DNA from: Chthoniobacterales bacterium
Lineage (GTDB): Bacteria; Verrucomicrobiota; Verrucomicrobiae; Chthoniobacterales; UBA10450
Assembly (NCBI GenBank): GCA_003244125.1
Contig: QHBL01000294.1
Span: 1 to 5,155 of the forward strand
DNA: 5,155 nt
Reading direction: 5' to 3'
Below, in pieces: positions 1 to 4,957 of the stretch (position 1 is its first letter; every line of letters starts with the position of its first letter). The notes beneath the pieces were generated by a model. The model saw only the letters and a list, made by a program, of their open reading frames with translations, did no database searches and was not told the origin of the DNA. The position numbers were made by a program, and so were the translations under genes.

Positions 1-246
1 AGCGGGCCGGTGGAGACGAAGGAAGAGGTGGATAAATTGCCTCCGGAAGTCCGGCAGCGTTACGACAAGCTTCAGCAACACGATTTGCCCTCGGTTAGTC
101 CGGATGAATTGCGCGCCGGTCGGGACGGTGATGATGACGAGGATGAGAACGATGCCGATGAAGATACGGCGCAGGCGAGTGGCGCGTCGTATGAACAAGC
201 AGCGCACGCTCCTCTGCCGCGCGGCTCGATAATATTCGAGATTTGA
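1..246 (+). CDS. C-terminal part of an unrecognised protein with a very acidic tail (partial at left edge)
   Basis: The frame is open from base 1 to a TGA at 244-246 and has no clear start. A GTG at 10 is possible, but no ribosome binding site precedes it, so I read this as the end of a gene that begins outside the window. The visible part starts with a charged, probably helical stretch (EEVDKLPPEVRQRYDKLQ). It continues into an acidic low-complexity run rich in Asp and Glu (DGDDDEDENDADED) and ends in a short neutral tail. There are no cysteines, no membrane segment and no recognisable catalytic motif. An acidic tail like this could bind metal or a basic partner, but that is a guess. A 127-base gap separates it from the DUF485 gene, which is enough for a separate promoter. 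I do not recognise the family. It may also be a spurious open frame, although the amino acid make-up looks like real protein. Confidence 0.5.
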   Translation, partial: SGPVETKEEVDKLPPEVRQRYDKLQQHDLPSVSPDELRAGRDGDDDEDENDADEDTAQASGASYEQAAHAPLPRGSIIFEI

Positions 247-337
247 ACTGAGCCTGGCGAACATTTAACCGGACGTGGCCTGTTTCTGGTAAAGCGCTGC
301 GTCGACTGTTCGCGCTGAAAGTTGATGAATCGCGCGC

Positions 338-365
338 TTGCGCAGAACGTCGCTCGCTTTATAAA
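338..365 (+). promoter_or_regulatory. Candidate sigma70-type promoter for the DUF485-actP operon
   Basis: TTGCGC at 338-343 and TATAAA at 360-365 are separated by 16 bases. The -10 box matches the consensus at five of six positions, the -35 box at only three. A transcript from this promoter would start around 371-373, right at the ATG at 374, so it would be leaderless or nearly so. Only a weak AAAGAG (363-368) could serve as a ribosome binding site. The gap from 247 to 373 holds no other obvious signal. Confidence 0.3.
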
Positions 366-373
366 AGAGCGCG

Positions 374-790
374 ATGGCGGACGGCGCGAATCTTCCTCCG
401 GATCCTACTCCCCTGGTCGGAGCGGCGACTGATGTCGCGCGGCTAAGTCACGCCAGTCCGAAGCCGGCGCATGAACGCACGGCTGATGAGGAGCGCGGCG
501 CGATTGATTGGAATGCGCTGGCTGCGAGTGCCAGGTTTCGCGAGCTGCTGCGGGCAAAGCGGCGTTTCATTGTGCCGGCGATGGTCGTCTTTATCTGTTA
601 CTACTTTGCCCTGCCGGTGCTGGTAGGCTACGCGCGCCCGTTGATGGAACGGCGAATCATTGGCGCCGTTAATCTCGGTTACTTGTTTGCGCTCTCGCAA
701 TTCTTCATGGCTTGGATGATTGCGGCATTGTACGTGCGGGCAGCGAACCGGTTCGATAAGATGTCCCGCGAAGTAGTAGAAGGAAAATAA
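374..790 (+). CDS. DUF485 family small membrane protein (YjcH-like), partner of ActP
   Basis: This 138-residue protein has the DUF485 layout. A basic amphipathic stretch (RFRELLRAKRRF, about residues 54-65) leads into membrane helix 1 (about 65-86, with FICYYFALPVL). A short loop follows (PLMERRIIGAVN), then helix 2 (about 101-121, with LFALSQFFMAWMIAALYV) and a charged C-terminus (RAANRFDKMSREV). In the family this protein is encoded directly before a cation/acetate symporter, as yjcH is before actP in E. coli. Its molecular role is unsettled; an accessory or assembly role for the symporter is the usual assumption. Here the stop codon is six bases from the symporter start, so the two are cotranscribed and probably translationally coupled. 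The first 50 or so residues are a hydrophilic extension that makes it longer than the roughly 100 residues of E. coli YjcH. No later in-frame start lies before the conserved part, which supports the ATG at 374. The family call is firm, the function is not. Confidence 0.9.
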   Translation: MADGANLPPDPTPLVGAATDVARLSHASPKPAHERTADEERGAIDWNALAASARFRELLRAKRRFIVPAMVVFICYYFALPVLVGYARPLMERRIIGAVNLGYLFALSQFFMAWMIAALYVRAANRFDKMSREVVEGK

Positions 791-796
791 CGAGAT

Positions 797-2401
797 ATGA
801 CGGCGGCGCTTTTCATGTTCCTGCTCTTTGTGCTCGTCACGCTGGGCATTACTTACTGGGCGGCTCGACGCTCGCGCGGAGCGGCGGCGTTCTTCACCGC
901 CAGCCGGCGCATCACGGCATGGCAGAACGGCGTAGCTGTCTCCGGCGATTACATGAGCGCTGCCAGCTTTCTTGGGATCGCGGGACTTATTGCCTTCTTC
1001 GGCTATGACGGGTTCATGTTTTCCGTAGGCTGGCTGGTAGCTTACCTCACCGTGCTGCTGGTCGTGGCAGAGCCGTTGCGCAACGCCGGCAAATATACCA
1101 TGGCCGATGTTCTCGCCTACCGGCTGAGTCCGCGGCCCGTGCGGGCCATGGCATCGCTGAGCACGCTCACCGTCTCGACCTTCTACATGATTGCGCAGAT
1201 GGTAGGAGCGGGGGCGCTGGTTACGTTACTACTTGGCAGCTCGCACGTGAGCTATCAAAGCGCGGTCATCGGAGTAGGCGTGCTCATGATTATCTATGTC
1301 GTCTTCGGGGGCATGCTGGCGACGACGTGGGTGCAGATCATCAAAGCTATTCTACTCATCGCCGGCACCATTCTACTTAGTCTGATGGTTTTGGCCCATT
1401 TTGGCTGGAGCTTCGCCACTTTCTTCAATGCCGTCACGCGCGTGAGCTATCACGAGAAAGGTCATCTGGTGACGAAGAACTTTCTTCAGCCAGGCTTGCG
1501 CTACGTCCCGCCTTATGGGCCGCTTGAGTTAATCTCGTTAGGAATGGCGCTCGTCTTTGGCACAGCGGGTTTGCCACACATTCTCGTCAGGTTCTACACA
1601 GTCCCAGACGCGAAGACCGCGCGTATCAGTGTGGTGTGGGCGATGGTTCTCATTGGTTCCTTCTACATCATGACGACGTTTCTCGGCTTCGGCGCGGCCA
1701 CCATCGTCGGGCGCGACTACATCGCCGCCCACGGCGGCAATAACATGAGCGCTCCGCTCCTGGCTCAGGCGCTCGGCGGCGACGTCTTCTTCGCCTTTAT
1801 CGCCGCCATCGCTTTCGCCACCATCCTTGCCGTCGTCGCTGGATTAACCATCAGCGCTTCCACTTCGTTCGCGCACGACTTCTACACCAACGTCATCCAC
1901 AAAGGCGTGGAGCGCGCGCCCGGCGAAGAAGTGCGGGTGGCGCGGATCACTGCATTCGTCGTCGGCGCGATCGCCATCGGCCTTGCCATTTTGCTTGGGA
2001 AAGACGCCAACGTCGCCTTTCTCGTCGCCCTCGCCTTTGCAGTAGCCGCGTCGGCTAATCTGCCCGTCATTGTTTTCTCACTTTTTTGGAAACGCTTCAA
2101 CACCACCGGCGCCGTCACCGGTCTCGCCGTCGGGCTCATCGCCTCGATCGCGCTCATCATGATCAGCCCCAGCATCATGAAAATCGATCCACCGGGAACA
2201 GCGGCGGCTGCGCGTCATTTCATCCAGCGCTCCCCCATTTTCCCCTTGGAAAATCCGGGGCTGCTCAGCATTCCGCTGGGATTCCTAGGGGCAATTGTCG
2301 GCACATTTCTGCGGCGTGAACCGAAAGCCGAGGCGCGATTTGCGGAGCTATTAGTGCGCGCGAATACCGGCCTCGGCGCGGAAAAGGCTATCGCTGAGTG
2401 A
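797..2401 (+). CDS. actP: Cation/acetate symporter, ActP-like (sodium:solute symporter family)
   Basis: The 534-residue protein matches ActP along its whole length (E. coli ActP is 549 residues). Visible family blocks are [11 protein letters not shown] (about residues 50-60), [61 protein letters not shown] (254-269), IGRDY-like loop then [17 protein letters not shown], and [13 protein letters not shown] (339-351). It also keeps the family's C-terminal ending ([13 protein letters not shown]). It is a many-helix inner-membrane transporter that takes up acetate, or related short monocarboxylates such as glycolate or pyruvate, with a cation. The exact substrate cannot be read from sequence. AGAAGGA at 778-784, inside the end of the DUF485 gene, is a good ribosome binding site for the ATG at 797. 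The frame is intact, with no sign of truncation. No acetyl-CoA synthetase or two-component regulator gene is in the window, so its regulation is unknown. Confidence 0.95.
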   Translation: MTAALFMFLLFVLVTLGITYWAARRSRGAAAFFTASRRITAWQNGVAVSGDYMSAASFLGIAGLIAFFGYDGFMFSVGWLVAYLTVLLVVAEPLRNAGKYTMADVLAYRLSPRPVRAMASLSTLTVSTFYMIAQMVGAGALVTLLLGSSHVSYQSAVIGVGVLMIIYVVFGGMLATTWVQIIKAILLIAGTILLSLMVLAHFGWSFATFFNAVTRVSYHEKGHLVTKNFLQPGLRYVPPYGPLELISLGMALVFGTAGLPHILVRFYTVPDAKTARISVVWAMVLIGSFYIMTTFLGFGAATIVGRDYIAAHGGNNMSAPLLAQALGGDVFFAFIAAIAFATILAVVAGLTISASTSFAHDFYTNVIHKGVERAPGEEVRVARITAFVVGAIAIGLAILLGKDANVAFLVALAFAVAASANLPVIVFSLFWKRFNTTGAVTGLAVGLIASIALIMISPSIMKIDPPGTAAAARHFIQRSPIFPLENPGLLSIPLGFLGAIVGTFLRREPKAEARFAELLVRANTGLGAEKAIAE

Positions 2402-2422
2402 CGGGACACGCGACGTGAATAG

Positions 2423-2463
2423 TGAATAGCGAATGGAGTTGGCTTTCAGCCATTCACCATTCA
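2423..2463. repeat. Imperfect inverted repeat between actP and tRNA-Leu, possible bidirectional terminator
   Basis: The arm at 2423-2436 pairs with 2450-2463 at 12 of 14 positions around a 13-base loop; the inner six pairs are GAATGG/CCATTC. The left side is built from repeats of GTGAATAGTGAATAGCGAATGG type and the right side from CCATTCACCATTCA, so it is also a degenerate GAAT-type repeat. It lies between the converging actP and tRNA-Leu genes, where a two-way terminator would be useful. Neither side has a clear run of T, so termination is only a possibility. Confidence 0.45.
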
Positions 2464-2481
2464 GCATGCGCGCGAGCGCAT

Positions 2482-2565
2482 TGCCGGCGGAGGGGATCGA
2501 ACCCACACGATCTTGCGATCACTGGATTTTGAGTCCAGCGCGTCTGCCAGTTCCGCCACGCCGGC
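2482..2565 (-). tRNA. tRNA-Leu (anticodon CAA, reads UUG)
   Basis: On the minus strand the 84-base gene folds as a class II tRNA. The acceptor arms are GCCGGCG (2559-2565) and CGCCGGC (2483-2489) with discriminator A at 2482. The anticodon stem is CTGGA/TCCAG with loop CTCAAAA, which gives anticodon CAA (2529-2531). The long variable arm has a GATC/GATC stem closed by GCAA, typical of Leu. The T loop is TTCGATC. The T stem GTGGG/CCCTC contains one U-U mismatch (2505 against 2491). CCA is not encoded: the bases after the discriminator are ATG, so CCA must be added by nucleotidyltransferase. The amino acid call rests on the anticodon and the long variable arm. Confidence 0.95.
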
Positions 2566-2576
2566 GCGGAGCGGGG

Positions 2577-2604
2577 AAAATACGGAGTTAAGCCGGCGGC
2601 TCAA
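2577..2604 (-). promoter_or_regulatory. Candidate promoter for tRNA-Leu(CAA)
   Basis: Reading the minus strand, TTGAGC (2599-2604) is followed after 16 bases by TATTTT (2577-2582). Both boxes match the sigma70 consensus at four of six positions. The -10 box ends 11 bases before the tRNA 5' end at 2565, which would leave a very short 5' leader. The position and spacing are right and the boxes are moderate. Confidence 0.4.
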
Positions 2605-2614
2605 GTGTTGCGTT

Positions 2615-2677
2615 TGGAGGGACGGGCGCTGTCCCGTCCCCGGGGTAAACTGGGACGCCACCGCGGGCGTCCCTCCA
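2615..2677. repeat. REP-like element: two 8-bp hairpins inside an outer inverted repeat
   Basis: Hairpin 1 has GGGACGGG (2619-2626) against CCCGTCCC (2633-2640) with a six-base loop. Hairpin 2 has GGGACGCC (2652-2659) against GGCGTCCC (2666-2673) with a six-base loop. The ends form an outer pair, TGGAGGGA (2615-2622) with TCCCTCCA (2670-2677), which competes with the inner stems. All stems are perfect. The element starts three bases after the stop of the minus-strand gene at 2680-3300, where it could stabilise or end that transcript. Paired GC-rich palindromes right behind a gene resemble the REP/BIME elements of other bacteria. Whether it recurs in this genome cannot be seen here. Confidence 0.65.
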
Positions 2678-2679
2678 GG

Positions 2680-3300
2680 TTAGCGGATCGCCAACTCGAC
2701 TTGAAACGCGCGTGGTGGGCCAAGAATTTCGCGCAAAATAAATGCGCTCCGCAGCGCTTCCGGCGAACGCAACGCCTGGCGCCAAAGTGGGTCGGTCGTC
2801 GGCGCGGATTCAGTTCTTGTTAGTCCGCTCGTAGCCGATTCAAACTTCGCGGCGGCTTTCGCCACCTTGTCCTGTTCCTGCAGCCATTCTCCCGGTTCAT
2901 CAGCGGCCTGGACCTTCTCGGCAACGGGCGCCCCGGCTGTCTTTGGCGCGAAAACTTTGCGCACTTTCTCCTGCACCGGTTTCAGGAGCACCGGCGAAAA
3001 TGGTCTCGGGATTGGCGGCGGCGAAATCGGCGCGACCGGACGCGGTGGCAGATCGGTCCGCGGCTGCACCTTCGGCGGTGCCTGCGTTCCCGGTGGTGCG
3101 CCCAGTGCTTCTAAAAATTTTCGCACCCGTTCCTCGTCCGTTTCAGCTTTCACAGGATAAACCGGCGCAGCCGTTCGCCGCGGTTGCTCGGTTGAAGAGG
3201 GGGGCTGTTGCTGCCGCTTTCGCGAAGCCAGCCCCACCAGCCGCGAAATGGCAACAATCGCCGCGACAATGATGAAGATAATGTTTTGGTCGAAATGCAT
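2680..3300 (-). CDS. Hypothetical membrane-anchored, proline-rich protein encoded after floA
   Basis: This 206-residue protein is not one I can name. It begins with a single hydrophobic helix (about residues 6-25, IIFIIVAAIVAISRLVGLA) followed by a basic RKRQQQ stop-transfer stretch, which suggests an N-terminal anchor with the rest in the cytoplasm. A helical patch follows (DEERVRKFLEALGAPPG). Next is a long linker very rich in Pro, Lys and Ala (about 75-125, with PPRPVAPISPPPIPRPFSP), then a charged Ala/Lys segment. The ending (about 170-200) looks conserved: DPLWRQALRSPEALRSAF, then ILREILGPPRAF. I recall similar endings in hypothetical proteins of Verrucomicrobia and relatives, but cannot check this. 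It lies 61 bases downstream of floA on the same strand, so an operon and a link to FloA membrane domains are plausible. The ATG at 3298-3300 has no Shine-Dalgarno sequence; the start is chosen because it precedes the membrane helix directly. Confidence 0.8.
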   Translation of the reverse strand: MHFDQNIIFIIVAAIVAISRLVGLASRKRQQQPPSSTEQPRRTAAPVYPVKAETDEERVRKFLEALGAPPGTQAPPKVQPRTDLPPRPVAPISPPPIPRPFSPVLLKPVQEKVRKVFAPKTAGAPVAEKVQAADEPGEWLQEQDKVAKAAAKFESATSGLTRTESAPTTDPLWRQALRSPEALRSAFILREILGPPRAFQVELAIR

Positions 3301-3309
3301 GGGGCGTTA

Positions 3310-3361
3310 AATCGTTGAATCGTTACATCGCTACATCATTACACGATTCACCTTTCACCTC
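3310..3361. repeat. Degenerate 8-9 base tandem repeat in the floA downstream spacer
   Basis: The spacer between floA and the next gene reads as units AATCGTTG, AATCGTTAC, ATCGCTAC, ATCATTAC, ACGATTCAC, CTTTCAC and CTCTCAC. Neighbouring units differ by one to three bases and drift from ATCGTTAC-like to CTTTCAC-like. The tract fills nearly the whole 61-base spacer. No hairpin or terminator is obvious in it, so read-through from floA into the next gene remains likely. Confidence 0.6.
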
Positions 3362-4375
3362 TCACGTCGTCTGCGCCGGCTTGTCCGTCCCCGCAATCGA
3401 GTCCCGCATCGAAGTATCCGCCACCACGTTTTTCATCTTGTAGTAATCCATGATCCCAAGATTGCCGGAGCGAAACGCCTCCGCCATTGCCTGCGGCACT
3501 TGCGATTCTGCTTCCACCACTTTGGCACGCATCTTTTGCGTTTCCGCCCGCATCTCCTGCTCGACTGCCACGGCGGCCGCGCGCCGCACTTCCGCTTTCG
3601 CCTGCGCGATCCGTTTGTCCGCGTCCGCCTGCTCGCTCTGCAATTTCGCGCCGATGTTGTCGCCCACATCGACGTCGGCAATATCGATCGATAAAATTTC
3701 AAACGCTGTGTTGCTATCAAGTCCTTTCGCCAGCACCGCCTTTGAAATGCGGTCGGGATTTTCCAAAACGTCTTTGTACGAATCGGCCGAGCCAATCGCG
3801 CTCACGATCCCTTCGCCGACGCGCGCGATAATCGTCTCTTCGGTTGCGCCGCCGACGAAGCGATCGAGGTGCGAGCGCACCGTCACGCGCGCTTTCACTT
3901 TCGCGCCGATGCCATCCTTGGCCACGCCATCGATCGTCGTCCGCCCCATCGACGGGTTCGGCACATCGATAACTTTAGGATTAATGCTTGTGCGCACCGC
4001 TTCGAGCACGGTTTTGCCGGTCCCTTTCGTCGCCAGATCAATGGCGCAAGCGCGATTGAAATCGAGCGCGATCCCGGCCTTGTCCGCCGCGATCAACGCG
4101 AGGATGACCTGACTGACATCACCGCCCGCGAGGTAGTGCGCCTCCAACGGATCGCTCGGCACGTCGATGCCCGCTTTCACGGCGGTAATCCGATTATCCA
4201 CAATCATTCCCACCGGCACCTTGCGCAGACGCATCCCGATCATTTTACCGATGCCGACCGGCGCGTTCGCGATTCGCGCGCGCAGCCAGAGACCGAAAAA
4301 ATTGAAAGCGATAATCGCGAGAACGAACGCGATGACCGCAATGACAACAACGCCGACGAGAGTGAACGATTCCAT
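3362..4375 (-). CDS. floA: Flotillin-like protein FloA (SPFH/band 7 family)
   Basis: The 337-residue protein matches FloA (the UPF0365/YqfA family, usually 320-335 residues) from end to end. An N-terminal hydrophobic hairpin or helix (about residues 5-28) anchors it in the inner membrane. The family's own block follows ([20 protein letters not shown]), then the SPFH-like core with [42 protein letters not shown] and [20 protein letters not shown]. An Ala/Glu/Lys-rich coiled-coil region (about 240-300, [18 protein letters not shown]) leads into the conserved [14 protein letters not shown] (about 303-316). FloA oligomerises to organise membrane microdomains that affect fluidity, secretion and signalling protein assembly. 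The usual NfeD-like partner gene is not next to it here; the neighbour is the proline-rich anchored protein downstream. No Shine-Dalgarno sequence precedes the ATG at 4373-4375, but the start sits at the expected distance from the membrane segment. I see no clear promoter in the roughly 90 bases upstream. Confidence 0.95.
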   Translation of the reverse strand: MESFTLVGVVVIAVIAFVLAIIAFNFFGLWLRARIANAPVGIGKMIGMRLRKVPVGMIVDNRITAVKAGIDVPSDPLEAHYLAGGDVSQVILALIAADKAGIALDFNRACAIDLATKGTGKTVLEAVRTSINPKVIDVPNPSMGRTTIDGVAKDGIGAKVKARVTVRSHLDRFVGGATEETIIARVGEGIVSAIGSADSYKDVLENPDRISKAVLAKGLDSNTAFEILSIDIADVDVGDNIGAKLQSEQADADKRIAQAKAEVRRAAAVAVEQEMRAETQKMRAKVVEAESQVPQAMAEAFRSGNLGIMDYYKMKNVVADTSMRDSIAGTDKPAQTT

Positions 4376-4435
4376 GGCGCGCAGAGTAAACGCGACATCC
4401 CCTTACGGAAAGACAAACTAATTTTGGTTGGGGCC

Positions 4436-4462
4436 GCGGATTGTGCGGATGGCACGGATTAG
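4436..4462. repeat. Three tandem copies of a 9-base repeat upstream of floA
   Basis: The units are GCGGATTGT (4436-4444), GCGGATGGC (4445-4453) and ACGGATTAG (4454-4462). On the minus strand this reads as the AATCCGTGCC/ATCCGCAC/AATCCGCGG style of repeat. It sits about 60-85 bases before the floA start codon, within its likely promoter region, and ends exactly where the carbamoyltransferase-like sequence begins. Confidence 0.65.
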
Positions 4463-4630
4463 ATCAACGAATTGTTAGTCGCGCTCGCGCGGCGGGACGC
4501 GCTGGTAATGCATTGCCTGCCCGCGCACCGCGGGCAGGAGACCGACGCCAAAGAAGCTTTCTGGATTGATACAAAGTCCTATCTGCTTGACGAGTTGATC
4601 GCGGTGAAGCGGCCGGTTGGAGTTACTTAG
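4463..4630 (+). pseudogene. argF: Relic of ornithine carbamoyltransferase (C-terminal active-site segment)
   Basis: A + strand frame open from 4463 to a TAG at 4628-4630 encodes NELL..., then DALVMHCLPAHRGQE. HCLPAHRG is the ornithine-binding active-site signature of ornithine carbamoyltransferase (ArgF), and the preceding NELL-spaced-ALVM pattern matches the family as well. Only about 30 codons (4463 to about 4552) look like ArgF. The following 25 codons (TDAKEAFWIDTKSYLLDE...) do not give the expected EAENRLHAQKA ending in any frame. Upstream, the frame is closed by a TAG at 4460 at the end of the 9-base repeat, and the roughly 250 codons that should precede it are absent because floA occupies that space on the other strand. 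There is no ribosome binding site before the ATG at 4508. I read it as a decayed, rearranged fragment. A short expressed peptide cannot be excluded but is unlikely. Confidence 0.6.
4516..4538. repeat. Perfect 10-bp GC-rich hairpin within the argF relic
   Basis: CCTGCCCGCG (4516-4525) and CGCGGGCAGG (4529-4538) form a perfect 10-bp stem with a three-base CAC loop. No T-run follows on either side. The stem overlaps the codons for LPAHRGQ of the relic, so it may be a by-product of codon choice rather than a selected structure. Confidence 0.6.
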
Positions 4631-4654
4631 AAGCCTTCGCATGGGGAATTGGAA

Positions 4655-4683
4655 GATTAGGATTAGGATTATGAGGAAGAGGA
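4655..4683. repeat. GATTAG tandem repeat and purine-rich tract at the 3' side of tRNA-Leu(GAG)
   Basis: GATTAG occurs twice, followed by GATTAT (4655-4672), then GAGGAAGAGGA. The part AGGATTATGAG (4665-4675) recurs exactly at 4935-4945 in front of the PHP gene, so the two tracts belong to one repeat family. On the minus strand the tract is pyrimidine-rich directly after the tRNA and could act in its 3' end formation. Confidence 0.5.
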
Positions 4684-4684
4684 G

Positions 4685-4765
4685 TGCTCGGGGCGGGACT
4701 TGAACCCGCATGCCTTTCGGCATACGCCCCTCAAACGTACGTGTCTGCCATTTCACCACCCGAGC
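4685..4765 (-). tRNA. tRNA-Leu (anticodon GAG, reads CUC/CUU)
   Basis: On the minus strand the 81-base class II tRNA has acceptor arms GCTCGGG (4759-4765) and CCCGAGC (4686-4692) with discriminator A at 4685. The anticodon stem is TACGT/GCGTA with loop TTGAGGG, which gives GAG. The long variable arm has a TGCC-GAAA-GGCA hairpin, and the T arm GCGGG-TTCAAGT-CCCGC is perfect. CCA is not encoded (the next bases are CTCC). It is the second leucine tRNA in the window on the same strand, with floA and the proline-rich gene between the two. I see no convincing promoter boxes upstream (4766-4830). Confidence 0.95.
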
Positions 4766-4843
4766 GTGAAAAAGTGAACGGCGAACGGTAGATGGCGCGA
4801 GTAGCGTCGCAAGCCTTTTGTCTTGCGTAATTTCTTGTGTTTC

Positions 4844-4937
4844 TCCTGCTCATGATCAAACCCGAAGTGAAGACTTGACGGGACCAAGATTGAAGCGCCG
4901 CTGTTGCATGGGAAATGCGATTCGATCAGGAGCAGGA
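4844..4937. repeat. Long-range inverted repeat in the PHP gene leader
   Basis: TCCTGCTCATGATC (4844-4857) is the reverse complement of GATCAGGAGCAGGA (4924-4937) at 13 of 14 positions, with a G-A mismatch at 4929/4852. The 66 bases between them hold no gene. If transcribed together, the right arm, which contains the AGGAG ribosome binding site of the PHP gene, would be paired. It may simply be two opposed copies of the local GAGCA-type repeat. Confidence 0.45.
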
Positions 4938-4957
4938 TTATGAGCATGAGCATGAGC
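4928..4957 (+). promoter_or_regulatory. Ribosome binding site and start-codon repeat of the PHP gene
   Basis: AGGAG at 4928-4932 lies seven bases before the ATG at 4940, which selects that start. ATGAGC is then repeated three times (4940-4957), giving alternative in-frame ATGs at 4946 and 4952 that are farther from the AGGAG. There is no other in-frame start before the conserved DLHIHT motif. Confidence 0.6.

Noticed and set aside
2461..2785. Minus-strand open frames across tRNA-Leu(CAA) and the REP-like element
   Set aside because: GVAELADALDSKSSDRK and similar peptides are the familiar artefact of translating a tRNA-Leu gene; the rest translates the palindromic element.
2605..3272. Plus-strand open frames (2605-2823, 2867-3160, 2943-3272) opposite the proline-rich gene
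   Set aside because: They give Cys/Ser/Gly- or Arg-rich sequence with no recognisable domain, while the minus-strand frame has a membrane helix and an ordered domain layout.
3450..4462. Long + strand open frames (3450-4112 and 3869-4462) opposite floA
   Set aside because: They lie antisense to a full-length, clearly recognised floA and encode Ser/Ala/Arg/His-rich sequence without any domain. GC-rich third positions keep the opposite frames open.
4436..4683. CRISPR array or retron-like element in the repeat-rich stretch
   Set aside because: The repeats are 6-9 bases, contiguous and without spacers, and there are no Cas or reverse transcriptase genes.
4475..4759. 94-residue minus-strand open frame beginning MVKWQTRTFEGRMPKG
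   Set aside because: Its N-terminal part is a translation of tRNA-Leu(GAG) and the rest is the GATTAG repeat and the opposite strand of the argF relic.
4685..4765. tRNA 3' end as an attachment site of an integrated element
   Set aside because: I found no second copy of the tRNA 3' end and no integrase gene in the window.
4808..4827. CGCAAG...CTTGCG 6-bp hairpin with an eight-base loop
   Set aside because: It has a weak stem and no proper T-run, and no gene ends near it on the plus strand, so I did not call a terminator.
4875..4903. TTGACG at 4875-4880 as a -35 box for the PHP gene
   Set aside because: No acceptable -10 box lies 16-18 bases downstream (CCGCTG-like sequence is there instead).
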